DNA of 17,087 nucleotides from an uncultured Sutterella sp. (GCA_937943605.1 CALEAW010000007.1:1-17087), one strand, 5' to 3'. Shown: positions 7,645-15,228, numbered from the stretch's first letter. Made by a program: numbers and translations. The notes: generated by a model from the letters alone, not told the origin.

Positions 7645-7673
7645 ATTTTAAGGTGAATGATGCCTAAAGTGAA
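7645..7673 (-). promoter_or_regulatory. Candidate antiporter promoter
   Basis: On the minus strand TTCACT (7668-7673; 4 of 6) and TAAAAT (7645-7650; 5 of 6) are separated by 17 bp, downstream of the lspA terminator and about 65 bases before the antiporter ATG. It is the best sigma-70-like pair seen in this gap. Confidence 0.45.
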
Positions 7674-7685
7674 ATGCTTAACACG

Positions 7686-7724
7686 AAAAAAAAATGCTGA
7701 ACTTTCGCGGCGAAAGTTCAGCAT
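7686..7724 (-). terminator. Strong terminator of the ribF-ileS-lspA operon
   Basis: ATGCTGAACTTTCG (7694-7707) and CGAAAGTTCAGCAT (7711-7724) form a perfect 14-bp stem with a 3-nt loop. On the minus strand the stem runs straight into at least eight Ts (plus-strand As 7686-7693). It begins 22 bp past the lspA stop. Confidence 0.93.
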
Positions 7725-7746
7725 CTGAAATAGTGTTGGCGTAGCG

Positions 7747-8247
7747 CTATTTTGAGTGGCGACTGCTGATTAATTCATCGAGGATGAGGAAAAAAGCACC
7801 GCCGCAAATGGCAATGTCAGCGACGTTAAACGCTGGCCAATGCCAGTTTTGCCAATAGAAGTCTAAAAAGTCGACCACGTAACCGTACATTGCTCGATCG
7901 ATCATGTTGCCCATGGCACCTGCTGTGATGAGTGTCAAAGCAAGTGCCATTAGGGGACGATGATTGTTGCGAGCTAAGAGAACGAGCATGGCGACAATGA
8001 CGGCTAACGCAAGGCCTGTAAAGGCCCAACGTTGCCAACCGCCCGCATCCGCAAGGAATGAGAAAGCAGCCCCCGTATTGTGTGCTAACACGAGGTTAAA
8101 GCCAGTAAATACTGGGAGGCTTTCGCCGAGTGCGAAGTTATTTTCAAAGTAGAACTTGGTGATTTGATCAAGCCCTAATAAAGAGAGGGCAAGCACAATC
8201 CACAGAATAAACTTCGTTGCGGTCGGTCGGGCGGTGGTGTCCGTCAT
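7747..8247 (-). CDS. lspA: Lipoprotein signal peptidase (signal peptidase II)
   Basis: LspA is the inner-membrane aspartic protease that removes signal peptides from diacylglyceryl-modified prolipoproteins. The 166-residue protein has four hydrophobic segments. Family motifs are LDQITKF (26-32), NTGAAFSF (57-64), the first catalytic aspartate in GNMIDR (D117) and the second in FNVADIAI (D144). ATG at 8247 is preceded by GGAG at good spacing. It starts 12 bp after the ileS stop and is the last gene of the ribF-ileS-lspA operon, a conserved order in proteobacteria, and is followed by a strong terminator. ispH and an fkpB-like gene, often next in gammaproteobacteria, are absent here; ispH lies 7 kb away. 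Confidence 0.97.
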   Translation of the reverse strand: MTDTTARPTATKFILWIVLALSLLGLDQITKFYFENNFALGESLPVFTGFNLVLAHNTGAAFSFLADAGGWQRWAFTGLALAVIVAMLVLLARNNHRPLMALALTLITAGAMGNMIDRAMYGYVVDFLDFYWQNWHWPAFNVADIAICGGAFFLILDELISSRHSK

Positions 8248-8259
8248 GCTGATCTCCGA

Positions 8260-11127
8260 TTAGGCAAAGAGGCGCTTTTCGCCTTCGCCAAAGAGGTTAG
8301 CGGCACAACGCGGGCACAGCGTCGGGTGTTCAGCATTGCTGCCTACGCCCGGCACATAGTGCCAGCAGCGATCGCACTTCGTATGCTGAGACGTTTCAAC
8401 CGTAAAGCGCGTTGTGTCGTCAGCAGACTTCGTGAGCGTCACGGCGCTGACGATCATCACAAAGCGCAGTTCGTCGTCCAACGAGGCGAGCGCATCGTAG
8501 ACGGCAGGTGCCGCTTCGATATGCGCAATGGCCTGCAAGGAGGAACCCACTTCACCTGCGCCACGTTTTTCTTCAATGGCCTTCTGAAGGTCTGCACGAA
8601 CCGTACGAACGACGTCCCACTTAGCCAAGAGAGCTTCAGCATCAGCCACTTCAGGGAGCGATTCAAAGCGTTCCGTAAAGATGGTTTCGCTTTCGTTGGG
8701 CGAGAAGACCTTAAAGGCTTCTTCGGCCGTAAAGGAAAGAACTGGTGCCATCAAGCGTAAGAAGGTCTTCGTGATGTACCACAAAGCGGTCTGGGCCGAA
8801 CGACGAGCGTGAGAGTTGGGGGCTGTCGTGTAGAGACGGTCTTTGAGCACGTCAAGATAGAAGCTACCCAAGTCAGAAGACGCAAACGTCTGAAGCATCG
8901 TGACCACGTTGTGGAAACGGAATTCGGCGTATTCAGCCAAAGCTTCCTTCTGGAACTTTTCGGTGTAGGCCAAAGCCCAACGGTCGAGTTCGAGCATGTC
9001 ACCCACGGCAACGGCATCCTTGGTGATGTCGAAGTCGGAGGTGTTGGCAAGCAAGAAGCGCAAGGTGTTACGAACACGGCGATAGCTTTCGACCACGCGC
9101 TTCAAAATCGTCTGACCCAAGCGAAGTTCGCCAGAGTAGTCGGTCGAAGCCACCCAAAGACGGAGAATTTCAGCGCCGAACTTTTCGTTCACTTCCTGCG
9201 GACGAACGACGTTACCCTTGGACTTAGACATCTTTTCACCCTTTTCGTCCACGACGAAACCGTGGGTGAGGAGCATGTTGTAAGGCGCACGGCCGTCGAG
9301 CATCGTGCCCGTCAAGAGCGAAGAGTGGAACCAACCACGGTGCTGGTCAGAGCCTTCGAGGTAGAGGTCAGCTGGCCAACCGAGTTCTTCAGGGTGACTT
9401 CCGCGCATCACGGTGTAGTGCGTCACACCAGAGTCGAACCACACGTCAAGAATGTCGGTCGAACGAACATAGTTGGGCGCATCCTCTGCGCTCAAGAAGT
9501 CTTCAGGCTTGGCGGTTGCCCAGGCTTCAATACCCTTTTGTTCGACGAGCTGAGCGACTTCTTCCATGATTTCAAGGGTACGCGGATGCAGTTCACCCGT
9601 TTCCTTATGCATGAAGAAGGGCAACGGGACGCCCCAGTTACGCTGACGAGAAATACACCAGTCTGGACGATTTTCAATCATCGCGTAGAGACGATTGATA
9701 CCCCAGGTCGGGAAGAACTTCGTGTCCTTGACGCATTCGAGGGCGCGTTCACGGAGAGACTTTTCGCTCGCTTCAGTATTGAGTACACCACGCGTATCAG
9801 TCGTAGGCTTATCCATGCGGACGAACCACTGATTCGTGGCACGATAGATCAACGGGGTCTTATGACGCCAGCAGTGCATGTAGCTATGCGTGATGGCGCT
9901 GTGAGAGAGGAGGTTGCCAGCGACATTGATCGTTTCGCAGATCTTGTCGGCTGCTGCCCAAATGTTGAGACCACCAAAAAGCGGCAGGGATTCGGAATAC
10001 TTGCCGTCACCCATCACCGGGGTCAACACTTCGTCGTTTGTCATGCCGTGCTTCTTGCAGGACACAAAGTCGTCTACACCATAGGCAGGCGAAGAGTGCA
10101 CGATACCCGTACCGGCCGTGGCATCCACGTAGTCGGCAAGGTAGACCGGAGAGAAGCGGCGGTAGCCTTCATGCATGTGCCAAAGCGGATGACGGAAGCG
10201 AACGAGTTCGAACTGGTCACCCATGGCCTTCGCAATGCAGTCACCCTTGAAGCCATAACGTTCAAGCGCAGCTTCAGCCAAGCCCGTGCTGAGAATCAAG
10301 AGACGGTCTCCCGTGTCATAGAGACCATATTCGAGCTCGGGGTTCATGTTGAGCGCCTGGTTGGCAGGGATCGTCCACGGCGTGGTCGTCCAGATCACGT
10401 TGAAGCAAGGCTTTTCGATCTTGCAACCGAAGATGCCTTCAACGCGTTCATGATCTTCGTCAGAGAGTTCGAAGGCAACGTCAATCGTGTGGCTCTTCTT
10501 GTCCTTATATTCGACTTCAGCTTCAGCCAAAGCAGACTGGCAGTCAAAGCACCAGTTCACGGGCTTCAAACCACGGTAGACATAACCATGCTTGACGACA
10601 GTTGCAAGCGCACGGATTTCTTCGGCTTCGTTCTTGAAGACCATCGTGCGATAAGGATTATCCCAGTCACCGAGCACACCAAGGCGCTTAAAGTCGGCGA
10701 GCTGCATCTTGCTCTGTTCAAGGGCATATTCGCGAGCAAGACTCTGCATCTTATCAACGGACAGGTTCTTGCCGTGCATCTTTTCGATCTGCACTTCGAT
10801 CGGCATACCGTGGCAGTCCCAGCCTGGCACATAGGGAGCCTGGAAGCCTTCGAGCGTCTTTTCCTTGAGGATGATGTCCTTCAAGATCTTGTTGACGGCG
10901 TGACCGACGTGAATGTTGCCGTTGGCATACGGAGGACCGTCATGAAGGATGAACTTCTTGGCGTCGCGACGGGCGTCGATGATGCGGTGATAGATACGCT
11001 TTTCGTCCCATTCCTTGATCCATTCCGGTTCGCGCTTAGGCAGGTTGCCACGCATCGGGAACGGCGTGTCTGGAAGGTTCAGGGGATATTTTTTGGTATC
11101 GGCGGCCGTACCGGCTTCTTTTGCCAT
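8260..11127 (-). CDS. ileS: Isoleucyl-tRNA synthetase
   Basis: This cytoplasmic class I synthetase charges tRNA-Ile with isoleucine. It has 955 residues, the usual bacterial size. Seen: the HIGH-type motif HVGH (73-76) after PPYANGN; the WTTTPWTIPANQAL start of the editing CP1 region (246-259); the DVWFDSG and EGSDQHRGW segments (561-599); KMSKS (632-636); and a C-terminal zinc finger with C918, C921, C938 and C941. The zinc finger and overall form place it with the bacterial-type enzyme found in most proteobacteria, not the eukaryote-like mupirocin-resistant type. ATG at 11127 follows AGGAG at 8 nt. It sits 54 bp after ribF and 12 bp before lspA in one operon. Its leader can fold around the ribosome site. 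A very long open frame on the opposite strand is a shadow of its codon bias. Confidence 0.98.
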   Translation of the reverse strand: MAKEAGTAADTKKYPLNLPDTPFPMRGNLPKREPEWIKEWDEKRIYHRIIDARRDAKKFILHDGPPYANGNIHVGHAVNKILKDIILKEKTLEGFQAPYVPGWDCHGMPIEVQIEKMHGKNLSVDKMQSLAREYALEQSKMQLADFKRLGVLGDWDNPYRTMVFKNEAEEIRALATVVKHGYVYRGLKPVNWCFDCQSALAEAEVEYKDKKSHTIDVAFELSDEDHERVEGIFGCKIEKPCFNVIWTTTPWTIPANQALNMNPELEYGLYDTGDRLLILSTGLAEAALERYGFKGDCIAKAMGDQFELVRFRHPLWHMHEGYRRFSPVYLADYVDATAGTGIVHSSPAYGVDDFVSCKKHGMTNDEVLTPVMGDGKYSESLPLFGGLNIWAAADKICETINVAGNLLSHSAITHSYMHCWRHKTPLIYRATNQWFVRMDKPTTDTRGVLNTEASEKSLRERALECVKDTKFFPTWGINRLYAMIENRPDWCISRQRNWGVPLPFFMHKETGELHPRTLEIMEEVAQLVEQKGIEAWATAKPEDFLSAEDAPNYVRSTDILDVWFDSGVTHYTVMRGSHPEELGWPADLYLEGSDQHRGWFHSSLLTGTMLDGRAPYNMLLTHGFVVDEKGEKMSKSKGNVVRPQEVNEKFGAEILRLWVASTDYSGELRLGQTILKRVVESYRRVRNTLRFLLANTSDFDITKDAVAVGDMLELDRWALAYTEKFQKEALAEYAEFRFHNVVTMLQTFASSDLGSFYLDVLKDRLYTTAPNSHARRSAQTALWYITKTFLRLMAPVLSFTAEEAFKVFSPNESETIFTERFESLPEVADAEALLAKWDVVRTVRADLQKAIEEKRGAGEVGSSLQAIAHIEAAPAVYDALASLDDELRFVMIVSAVTLTKSADDTTRFTVETSQHTKCDRCWHYVPGVGSNAEHPTLCPRCAANLFGEGEKRLFA

Positions 11128-11137
11128 AACTAAAACT

Positions 11138-11161
11138 CCTGGCCCCCTCGGGCTCTTCAGG
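11138..11161 (-). other. Hairpin overlapping the ileS ribosome binding site
   Basis: Reading the minus strand, CCTG pairs with CAGG and, inside a 4-nt bulge, GCCC pairs with GGGC around a 4-nt loop. The CAGG arm contains the first bases of the AGGAG site of ileS. With no T tract it is unlikely to terminate transcription. It could modulate IleS translation relative to RibF. Confidence 0.4.
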
Positions 11162-11181
11162 TTTAAGTGAAATAACAGGTC

Positions 11182-12135
11182 TTAAATTGATGTGGGTGCA
11201 CATCCCAAAATCCGACGTGCCTGATCTGCGTCAGATTGAATCGCGGCCTTGAGTTCATCAAGACCCGAAAATTTCTTTTCGCCACGAAGGCGTTCTACAA
11301 ATTCTACGGAAATCACGCGTCCGTAGGCGTCACCTTGCCAATCAAAGACATTGGTTTCGAGTAGCCAACGACCGTCCGTGGCAACGGTTGGTTTGACACC
11401 AATCGAAGCGACACCATTTTGAATCGCGTCCCCTAAGCCATGGATGCGTACGGCGTAGACCCCTTTGATGGCAGGGTGCGAGTGGCTTCCTGGTGGAATC
11501 GGTGCAAGGTTCAAGGTCGGAAAGCCTAAACGACGACCTAGCTCGGCGCCATGAATAACGCGTCCCGTCATGGTGTATGGGCGACCTAGCATGAGAGAAG
11601 CGTCATATAGTCGGCCTTCAGCCAAAGCTTGACGAATACGCGTTGAACTCACGCGCGCGTCTTTATGAAAAAACGTAGGCGCTACAAAAAGTTCAAAGGG
11701 TAAGGTCTTTGAGAGCGTACGCAACATGTCGATGTTGCCTGCGCGGTCACCGCCAAAACGGAAGTCTTCACCGACACTCACCCAACAAGCCCCTAAACCC
11801 TCAATGAGGATCTCTGTCACAAAGTCTTCAGCCTTCATGCGCGCAAGCTGGGCATTAAAGGGAAGTATGTAGATACGTTCAATACCTGCTTTGAGCAAGT
11901 GATGAACTTTGTCATACAGGGTAGAAATGCGCGCAACTTCACCGCCACGACCAAAGAAATCTTTTGGGTGTGGTTCAAAGGTTACAACGGACGGCACAAG
12001 ACCTCTTTGCAGGGCAGATTCTTTAACATACTCAAGCAGCGCTTGATGCCCAAGGTGAACGCCATCAAAATTGCCAATGGCAATCGCTGAAGGTCGACGA
12101 AGTAACGGGTGAGGCAGACCGCGGAAAACGTGCAT
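11182..12135 (-). CDS. ribF: Bifunctional riboflavin kinase/FAD synthetase
   Basis: RibF phosphorylates riboflavin to FMN and adenylylates FMN to FAD in the cytoplasm. The 317-residue length is typical. The N-terminal adenylyltransferase half shows GNFDGVHLGHQ (21-31), GEDFRFGGDRAGN (122-134) and SSTRIRQALAEG (163-174). The C-terminal kinase half shows GRVIHGAELGRRLGFPTLNL (191-210) and NVFDWQGDAYG near 262-272. It leads the ribF-ileS-lspA operon and is divergent from purN across 105 bp. The ribosome site before 12135 is weak (only GAG within CCGAGTC). FMN from this enzyme would also serve the CoaBC decarboxylase nearby, though that is general metabolism rather than a specific link. Confidence 0.97.
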   Translation of the reverse strand: MHVFRGLPHPLLRRPSAIAIGNFDGVHLGHQALLEYVKESALQRGLVPSVVTFEPHPKDFFGRGGEVARISTLYDKVHHLLKAGIERIYILPFNAQLARMKAEDFVTEILIEGLGACWVSVGEDFRFGGDRAGNIDMLRTLSKTLPFELFVAPTFFHKDARVSSTRIRQALAEGRLYDASLMLGRPYTMTGRVIHGAELGRRLGFPTLNLAPIPPGSHSHPAIKGVYAVRIHGLGDAIQNGVASIGVKPTVATDGRWLLETNVFDWQGDAYGRVISVEFVERLRGEKKFSGLDELKAAIQSDADQARRILGCAPTSI

Positions 12136-12173
12136 GACTCGGTGGACTAGAAGAATTAAGAATAGAAGGTACG

Positions 12174-12179
12174 ATTATA
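12174..12179 (-). promoter_or_regulatory. Candidate -10 element for ribF-ileS-lspA
   Basis: The minus strand reads a perfect TATAAT 38 bases upstream of the ribF ATG, giving a leader of about 30 nt. No convincing -35 lies at the usual spacing; a T-rich stretch sits immediately upstream. Confidence 0.5.
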
Positions 12180-12200
12180 CGGAAAAAAAGTTGAATTCCC

Positions 12201-12229
12201 TTTATAGAGTGCAGTCTCTTTGGTTTAAA
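12201..12229 (+). promoter_or_regulatory. Candidate purN promoter placing the transcript start at the start codon
   Basis: TTTATA (12201-12206) and TTTAAA (12224-12229) are 17 bp apart, and TG precedes the -10 hexamer in extended -10 fashion (12221-12222). Initiation would fall near 12236-12238, only 3-5 nt before the purN ATG at 12241. Each hexamer matches consensus at 4 of 6 bases. Confidence 0.4.
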
Positions 12230-12240
12230 ATGACCCCACT

Positions 12241-12891
12241 ATGCAGAACATCGTAATTCTTATCTCTGGCCGCGGCAGCAATTTCGAAGCTATTCTTCGA
12301 ACGAGCCGTGAAGAAAACTGGGAAACGACGTGTCAAGCACGTATTGCCGCCGTGATCTCTAATCGTCCTCAGGCAGCGGGTCTTGATATCGCTCGTGCGG
12401 CTGGTATTGATGCCGTAGCGATGGACCATAAGGCCTATGATTCTCGCGAAGCTTTTGAAAAAGACCTCGCCGATGTCATTCGCCGTTACGATCCAAGTGT
12501 CATCGTGCTCGCTGGTTTTATGCGTGTGTTGACCGAAGGGTTTGTCTCGCAATTTGAAGGGAAAATCTTAAATATTCATCCCGCCATTTTGCCGCTTTTC
12601 CCTGGGCTCGATACGCATCAGCGCGCCATTGATGCAGGCTGTCGCGTGCACGGTTCGACCGTACACTTTGTGACCCCTGTGCTTGACGGTGGTTCGATTA
12701 TTGGTCAAGCCGTAGTACCTCTTTTGCCGTCCGATGATGCTGATACGTTGGCTCATCGTGGGCTTGTGCTTGAGCATCAACTGTATCCGAAGTGTGTTCG
12801 CGCGATCATTGAAGGTCGCGTGCGTTGCGAACATGGCCGTACTGTCTATGATGACGAAACGGCACGTTCGTTGACCCTTTTTGGTGCTTAA
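12241..12891 (+). CDS. purN: Phosphoribosylglycinamide formyltransferase
   Basis: PurN transfers a formyl group from 10-formyltetrahydrofolate to GAR, the third step of purine synthesis. The 216-residue protein begins with the nucleotide-binding NIVILISGRGSNFEAIL (3-19). The catalytic set is present: N111 and H113 in LNIHPAILPLFPGLDTH, and D149 in TPVLDGGSIIG. The start at 12241 is fixed by the family N-terminus. There is no Shine-Dalgarno-like sequence before it (the upstream bases are TTTAAAATGACCCCACT), and a promoter-like pair is centred just upstream, so the mRNA may be leaderless. It is divergent from ribF. Two hairpins lie between it and the downstream methyltransferase gene, so that gene may be only partly co-transcribed. 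Confidence 0.97.
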   Translation: MQNIVILISGRGSNFEAILRTSREENWETTCQARIAAVISNRPQAAGLDIARAAGIDAVAMDHKAYDSREAFEKDLADVIRRYDPSVIVLAGFMRVLTEGFVSQFEGKILNIHPAILPLFPGLDTHQRAIDAGCRVHGSTVHFVTPVLDGGSIIGQAVVPLLPSDDADTLAHRGLVLEHQLYPKCVRAIIEGRVRCEHGRTVYDDETARSLTLFGA

Positions 12892-12906
12892 ATCAAAGAA
12901 AATCGC

Positions 12907-12929
12907 GGAGACGACATCGTCTCCATTTT
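12907..12929 (+). terminator. Probable purN terminator
   Basis: GGAGACG (12907-12913) pairs with CGTCTCC (12918-12924) around ACAT, then ATTTTA. It lies 15 bp after the purN stop. The short T run suggests incomplete termination. Confidence 0.6.
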
Positions 12930-12937
12930 ATCTAGGG

Positions 12938-12988
12938 AGGAAGCGCGGCCTGAGTGAGGCTTTGAAGCGCTTCCTTTTCAATTTTTTT
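12938..12988 (+). terminator. Second terminator-like hairpin, directly before the methyltransferase gene
   Basis: AGGAAGCGC (12938-12946) pairs with GCGCTTCCT (12967-12975), with an inner GCCT/AGGC stem (12948-12951 with 12957-12960). TTTTCAATTTTTTT follows. The T tract ends only 13 nt before the ATG at 13002, so it may be a second purN terminator or an attenuator in the leader of the next gene. Confidence 0.65.
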
Positions 12989-13001
12989 ACAGTGAAAATT
13001 T

Positions 13002-14474
13002 ATGGCTGAAACCAAGTTCCCGAAGCGTCGCGCCTTTGCGATGCAGAAGCCCCGTAAGACTGAACGCACGGAGTCGCCTCGCCGTACGGAGCGTCAGCGT
13101 GCTGCTGATAAGCGTCGTCGTCAAGAAGCCCATGCTATGGGTGGCTACGCTAAGGGTCCGAAGACGCCCGAAAAGCGCATGATGGCGTTAAAGCCGGGTC
13201 AAGTGCGTATTACGGGCTTGATTGTCGACGAGTTGACGCGTGCGCTGAATGTGATTTTGAAGCTTGATGGTCCAGCAGACGTACTCATGAAGCTCTTCTT
13301 CCGTAGTAATCCGCGTCTGGGTATGCGTGATCGCGGCATTATCGCTGAAGGCATTTACTATGCGCTTCGCCATCTGGGTACGTTGACCTGGGCGATGCAT
13401 CCCGTGCCGCCTGCTCGCGCACCGCGCTTGACGGCTTTGACGGTGTTAGCACGTCAACATGGTATTGAATCGCTTCCGCCCACGTCGGTCGCTCGTGAAG
13501 AAGGTCCCTTGAAGAACGTGCTCGCCGCTGACTTGACGAAGGCGCCTGCTCACGTTCAAGCCGAGTTGCCGACCTGGATTTATGACCTTTTAGAAGCTCA
13601 GTACGACGATACGGCTTTGCTTTATCCGTCCATGCTCGAAGGCGCACCGTTAGATTTGCGTGTCAACCTTTTGAAGGCGACCCGCGAAGAAGTGCTTGAA
13701 GAATTGACGGCAAATGGCGTTGAAGCCTATCCGACGCCCTATAGCCCTGATGGCGTTCGTCTTCCGACAAAGCCTGGTCTCACGCAGTGGCCGATCTACA
13801 AAGAAGGTAAGGTCGACGTGCAGGACGAAGGTAGCCAGTTGATTGCTCGCTTGTTGACGCCACGTCGTCGTGAAATGATTTGCGACTTCTGTGCGGGCGC
13901 AGGTGGCAAAACCTTGGCTTTGGGTGCTTTGATGCGCTCGACGGGTAGTCTCTACGCTTTTGATGTGAACGAAAAGCGTTTGGCAGGTTTGGCGCCGCGT
14001 ATGCGCCGTGCGGGTCTTTCGAATGTGCATCCGATCGCGATTCGTAGCGAACGCGATGAACGTATTCGTCGCTTGCAGGGTAAGTTTGACCGTGTGTTGA
14101 TTGACGCTCCGTGTACGGGTACGGGTACCTTCCGTCGTAATCCTGACTTGAAGTGGCGTTTGGCGCCGTCTGAATTGGAACGCATCAACAAGATTCAGAA
14201 GGATGTTTTGGAACACGCTAGCCGCTTGGTGAAGAAGGGTGGTCGTATGGTCTATGCGACGTGCTCGATGTTGAAGCGTGAAAATCAGGATGTGGTTGAA
14301 GCCTTCTTGGCGCAGCATCCCGAATGGCACTTGGTGCCTGCTGCTGAAGTGCTCGCACAGCAGGGTATTACGTTTGATGCTAAGCAGTGGGAACGTTTTG
14401 GGGACTACTTCCAGATGTTGCCACACGTCAACAGTACGGATGGCTTCTTTGCTGCTGTGTTGCAACGAGACTAA
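13002..14474 (+). CDS. RsmB/NOP-family rRNA cytosine-5 methyltransferase
   Basis: A 490-residue SAM-dependent RNA m5C methyltransferase. Residues 1-62 are a Lys/Arg-rich, probably disordered extension. Residues 70-135 resemble a reduced NusB-like domain of RsmB. Residues 215-490 are the catalytic domain: CDFCAGAGGKT SAM loop (294-304), FDVNEKRL (320-327), motif IV DAPCTGTGTFRRNPDLKWR (368-386, C371) and motif VI YATCSMLKREN (418-428, C421). C371 and C421 match the two cysteines that work in catalysis and product release. The target base is probably in 16S rRNA, but which one cannot be told. The ribosome site is poor (AGTGA, 7 nt away), and M14 (ATG 13041) is an alternative start that keeps the same domains. 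Codon use is strongly biased like ileS, suggesting good expression. Confidence 0.9.
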   Translation: MAETKFPKRRAFAMQKPRKTERTESPRRTERQRAADKRRRQEAHAMGGYAKGPKTPEKRMMALKPGQVRITGLIVDELTRALNVILKLDGPADVLMKLFFRSNPRLGMRDRGIIAEGIYYALRHLGTLTWAMHPVPPARAPRLTALTVLARQHGIESLPPTSVAREEGPLKNVLAADLTKAPAHVQAELPTWIYDLLEAQYDDTALLYPSMLEGAPLDLRVNLLKATREEVLEELTANGVEAYPTPYSPDGVRLPTKPGLTQWPIYKEGKVDVQDEGSQLIARLLTPRRREMICDFCAGAGGKTLALGALMRSTGSLYAFDVNEKRLAGLAPRMRRAGLSNVHPIAIRSERDERIRRLQGKFDRVLIDAPCTGTGTFRRNPDLKWRLAPSELERINKIQKDVLEHASRLVKKGGRMVYATCSMLKRENQDVVEAFLAQHPEWHLVPAAEVLAQQGITFDAKQWERFGDYFQMLPHVNSTDGFFAAVLQRD

Positions 14475-14496
14475 TTGACGATTGAGTCTCCGTAAA

Positions 14497-14532
14497 AAAA
14501 GCGCGATTTCTGAGTGGAGATCGCGCTTTTTG
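14497..14532. terminator. Terminator after the methyltransferase gene
   Basis: AAAAAGCGCGAT (14497-14508) pairs with ATCGCGCTTTTT (14521-14532), extended by three weaker pairs around a loop near 14512-14517. It has an A tract on the left and a T tract on the right, so it can work in both directions. It lies 22 bp past the stop. Confidence 0.92.
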
Positions 14533-14577
14533 TATGGCCTCAAAAAGAAGTCAACAGATTTGATGCCTAGATAAGCA

Positions 14578-14610
14578 AAAAGCCCGGCCATTAAATTTGC
14601 CGAGCTTTTT
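14578..14610 (-). terminator. Terminator of rpmB-rpmG
   Basis: AAAAGC-C-CGGC (14578-14588) pairs with GCCG-A-GCTTTT (14599-14609) with one mismatch. On the minus strand it ends in TTTTTGC. It lies 20 bp past the rpmG stop. Confidence 0.88.
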
Positions 14611-14629
14611 CGCCGAATCGAATACTCAA

Positions 14630-14797
14630 TTACTTGAGCTTCGTTTCCTTGTAGACCACGTGCTTGCGAGCCACCGGGTCGAACTTGGAGATTTCCATCT
14701 TACCCGTGGAAGTCTTCTTGTTCTTGGTGGTCGTGTAAAAATGACCGGTACCGGCCGTGGATTCAAGCTTGATCTTTTCGCGAGCGCCTTTCGCCAT
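14630..14797 (-). CDS. rpmG: 50S ribosomal protein L33
   Basis: This gene encodes 55 residues and was read directly from the minus strand. The protein starts MAKGAREKIKLEST, contains AGTGHFYTTTKNKK (15-28) and ends HVVYKETKLK, matching the small large-subunit protein L33. There are no cysteines, so it is the zinc-free (C-) form, whose expression does not depend on zinc. ATG at 14797 has an AGAGGAG ribosome site 7 nt upstream. It follows rpmB by 16 bp in the conserved rpmB-rpmG pair and is closed by its own hairpin terminator. Confidence 0.97.
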   Translation of the reverse strand: MAKGAREKIKLESTAGTGHFYTTTKNKKTSTGKMEISKFDPVARKHVVYKETKLK

Positions 14798-14813
14798 GGT
14801 GAAACTCCTCTAA

Positions 14814-15047
14814 TTAGATTTCGCCGCGGGCGCGGAGGTCCGCCAGAACCGCATCAATACCAATCTTATCAACCGTACGAAGGCCAGCCGTCGTCAAACG
14901 CAGACGAACCCAGCGGTTTTCGCTTTCGACCCAGAAACGGCGATACTGCAGATTGGGCATAAAACGACGCTTGGTCTTGTTGTTCGCGTGCGAGACGTGA
15001 TGGCCGACCATCGGCGCCTTACCGGTGACTTGACACACTCGTGCCAT
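14814..15047 (-). CDS. rpmB: 50S ribosomal protein L28
   Basis: A 77-residue large-subunit protein. It begins MARVCQVTGKAPMVGHHVSH, continues with NNKTKRRFMPNLQ (22-34), and its second half contains RWVRLRLTTAGLRTVDKIG (45-63); all of this is normal for L28. Only one cysteine is present (C5), so no zinc site is expected. ATG at 15047 follows GGAG at 8 nt. It is the first gene of the rpmB-rpmG operon. The roughly 200 bases upstream hold two promoter-like elements and stable hairpins. Confidence 0.97.
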   Translation of the reverse strand: MARVCQVTGKAPMVGHHVSHANNKTKRRFMPNLQYRRFWVESENRWVRLRLTTAGLRTVDKIGIDAVLADLRARGEI

Positions 15048-15078
15048 CTCTAACTCCAGTGAAATTAAAATAAAACAT

Positions 15079-15122
15079 CTCGCAGGCTCACCATCTCGTT
15101 TTAGCGAGGGAAGCCACGCGAG
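15079..15122 (-). other. Stable hairpin in the rpmB 5' leader
   Basis: CTCGC (15079-15083) pairs with GCGAG (15118-15122), GGCT (15085-15088) with AGCC (15112-15115), and CTCG (15095-15098) with CGAG (15105-15108) across small internal loops. It would form shortly after the predicted start near 15130. It has no T tract in the right place, so it could stabilise the mRNA or take part in autoregulation. I do not recognise a described leader family. Confidence 0.45.
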
Positions 15123-15136
15123 CGCAGAAATATTAA

Positions 15137-15142
15137 ATTATA
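15137..15142 (-). promoter_or_regulatory. Candidate -10 of the proximal rpmB promoter
   Basis: The minus strand reads TATAAT, preceded by GCG. At 17 bp upstream the -35 is TGGCGA, a weak match. The predicted leader is about 80 nt. Confidence 0.5.
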
Positions 15143-15172
15143 CGCCTGATCATGCGCAGTCGCCACCAAGGA

Positions 15173-15228
15173 TTGAGGTTAAATACCTCAAATTGGCTGA
15201 CTGCCCCACTGTGTCAGTACAGGGAGTC
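15173..15228. other. Hairpin cluster in the rpmB-ispH intergenic region
   Basis: TTGAGGT (15173-15179) and ACCTCAA (15185-15191) form a perfect 7-bp stem. Next, GACT-G-CCC (15199-15206) pairs with GGGAGTC (15222-15228), and inside its loop ACTG (15208-15211) pairs with CAGT (15215-15218). The 391 bp between rpmB and ispH contain no convincing gene. This cluster, the two rpmB promoter candidates, the leader hairpin and the ispH ribosome site are all that was seen there. Confidence 0.45.

Noticed and set aside
8809..11133. A 774-codon open frame on the plus strand opposite ileS
   Set aside because: It mirrors ileS almost completely, has no recognisable domain or ribosome site, and arises from the strong codon bias of ileS, which avoids codons that would give stops on the opposite strand.
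13650..14591. A 313-codon minus-strand open frame opposite the methyltransferase gene
   Set aside because: The translated protein is low-complexity (Thr/Arg/His/Gln-rich) without motifs; the plus-strand frame carries the full methyltransferase signature.
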